Part shown: positions 63,355-64,000 of the stretch, piece after piece | Layout: each line of letters starts with the position of its first letter | How positions within the stretch are numbered: position 1 is the stretch's first letter | The notes under the pieces: generated by a model | Databases searched by the model: none | Seen by the model: the letters and a program-made list of their open reading frames with translations, nothing else | What the model was told of the DNA's origin: nothing | DNA from: Granulicella sp. dw_53 | GTDB taxonomy: Bacteria > Acidobacteriota > Terriglobia > Terriglobales > Acidobacteriaceae | Length of the DNA stretch: 64,000 bases | Direction: 5' to 3' | Assembly: GCF_018449545.1 (NCBI RefSeq) | Contig: NZ_JAAVUR010000005.1 | Location: forward strand, 62,001-126,000 | Made by a program: the position numbers and the translations under genes

Positions 63355-64000
63355 GCTACCAACTGATATTGCCGTTCTTTCCCGAGGAGCTTCGCGAGCT
63401 TCTGCTAGACCCGTCCATCTCTGACCTGATGATTAATGGAACCATGGGAGTCTACGCAGACCGTGGAGGGGTTGTGCAGCATATACCGCTCACGACCCCG
63501 TACACGAATGACCGGCTGCAGGCAGCGATTGAGCGCGTCGCCCGCATCCTGGGACAGGATCTAACCAGCCAGAATCCCATCCTGAATACGCGCCTGCCGG
63601 ATGGCTCCCGTGTCGCCGTCGTGGGCGCTCCATCGTCGATCCACGGGCCGACGCTCACTATCCGCAAATTCAATCGCTGGTTTAGCTCCGATGATCTGAT
63701 TGCGTCCGGGAGCTTGCCGGTGCAGGTTCGGGATATCGTCGTGGGGCTCGTCAATGCAAAAAAGAACGGGATTATCAGTGGCGGAACAGGTAGCGGGAAG
63801 ACGACCCTGATGAAGTCGCTTTTGGACCATGTCCCCCAGCATGAGCGCCTTGTTGTCATAGAACAACCTGCAGAGCTGAAGATCTCGCATCCCAACGCTG
63901 TTCGCTGGGAGGCCGTCGAAGCGATTCCCGGTCAGGTTGCCATTACTCCCAGCCAGCTTTTGGCCGCTGCTCTTCGGCACCGTCCCGACCGCATCATCAT
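63351..64000 (+). CDS. virB11: VirB11/TrbB-like T4SS hexameric ATPase (3' end outside window)
   Basis: Starts with GTG inside the virB8 stop and stays open to the window edge (216 codons seen). Early sequence ELRELLLDPSISDLMINGT and RLPDGSRVAVVGAPSSIHGP matches the VirB11 N-terminal domain. Walker A GGTGSGKTT is at 144-152. The following Asp-box position reads VVIEQPAEL, where family members usually have IEDTAEL. It drives pilus assembly or DNA transfer at the inner membrane. Truncated by the window, not by mutation. Confidence 0.9.
   Translation, partial: MSYQLILPFFPEELRELLLDPSISDLMINGTMGVYADRGGVVQHIPLTTPYTNDRLQAAIERVARILGQDLTSQNPILNTRLPDGSRVAVVGAPSSIHGPTLTIRKFNRWFSSDDLIASGSLPVQVRDIVVGLVNAKKNGIISGGTGSGKTTLMKSLLDHVPQHERLVVIEQPAELKISHPNAVRWEAVEAIPGQVAITPSQLLAAALRHRPDRII

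Overview
This 64 kb window looks like a chromosomal segment of an acidobacterium, most likely of the Granulicella/Edaphobacter/Terriglobus group. The assignment rests on gene content, not on a database search. It carries an Oar-like TonB-dependent receptor with a carboxypeptidase-regulatory domain, a fused bcsAB cellulose synthase operon with bcsZ and bcsC, a secretin fused to a cohesin domain, a DUF4254 protein, and intergenic repeats ending in a GGGGCACCC-type motif. The DNA is moderately GC-rich up to about 44.4 kb.

Core chromosome (1-44.4 kb). An HtrA protease, cut at the window edge, converges on a TonB-dependent receptor. Next come gnd-zwf (pentose phosphate oxidation), tRNA-Leu(GAG), a repeat-filled gap, and a leftward cluster of DUF4254, TPR protein and yvcK. 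An ATP-grasp ligase and tRNA-Lys(UUU) follow. A cellulose operon fills 12.9-26.3 kb: a BcsQ-like ATPase with a long N-terminal extension, BcsA-BcsB in one polypeptide, the BcsZ cellulase and the BcsC outer-membrane exporter. After it come two polytopic membrane proteins, argS, pepA, smpB, a secretin plus two pseudopilins (type II secretion or type IV pilus-like), an M48 protease, queF, an MFS transporter, a family 2 glycosyltransferase and ispG.

Accessory region (44.3 kb to the right edge). A tRNA-Arg(CCU) gene marks the switch to what reads as an integrative conjugative element or genomic island. In order it holds an AbiEi/AbiEii toxin-antitoxin pair under a repeat-containing promoter, a truncated Cas3'' HD-nuclease fragment, a leftward Rhs polymorphic-toxin locus, and a rightward conjugative type IV secretion operon. 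The Rhs locus comprises an intact 1811-residue Rhs protein, a candidate immunity gene, a frameshift-ridden displaced Rhs tip with an intact WapI-like immunity gene, and a secreted partner protein upstream. The secretion genes run VirB2-B3-B4-B9-B10-B5-B6-small membrane protein-B8-B11, and VirB11 runs off the window. Integrase, relaxase and VirD4 coupling protein are not in view.

Three intergenic gaps (7.5-8.3, 26.3-26.8 and 39.1-39.7 kb) share the same modular repeat family and are the main unexplained structure outside the island.
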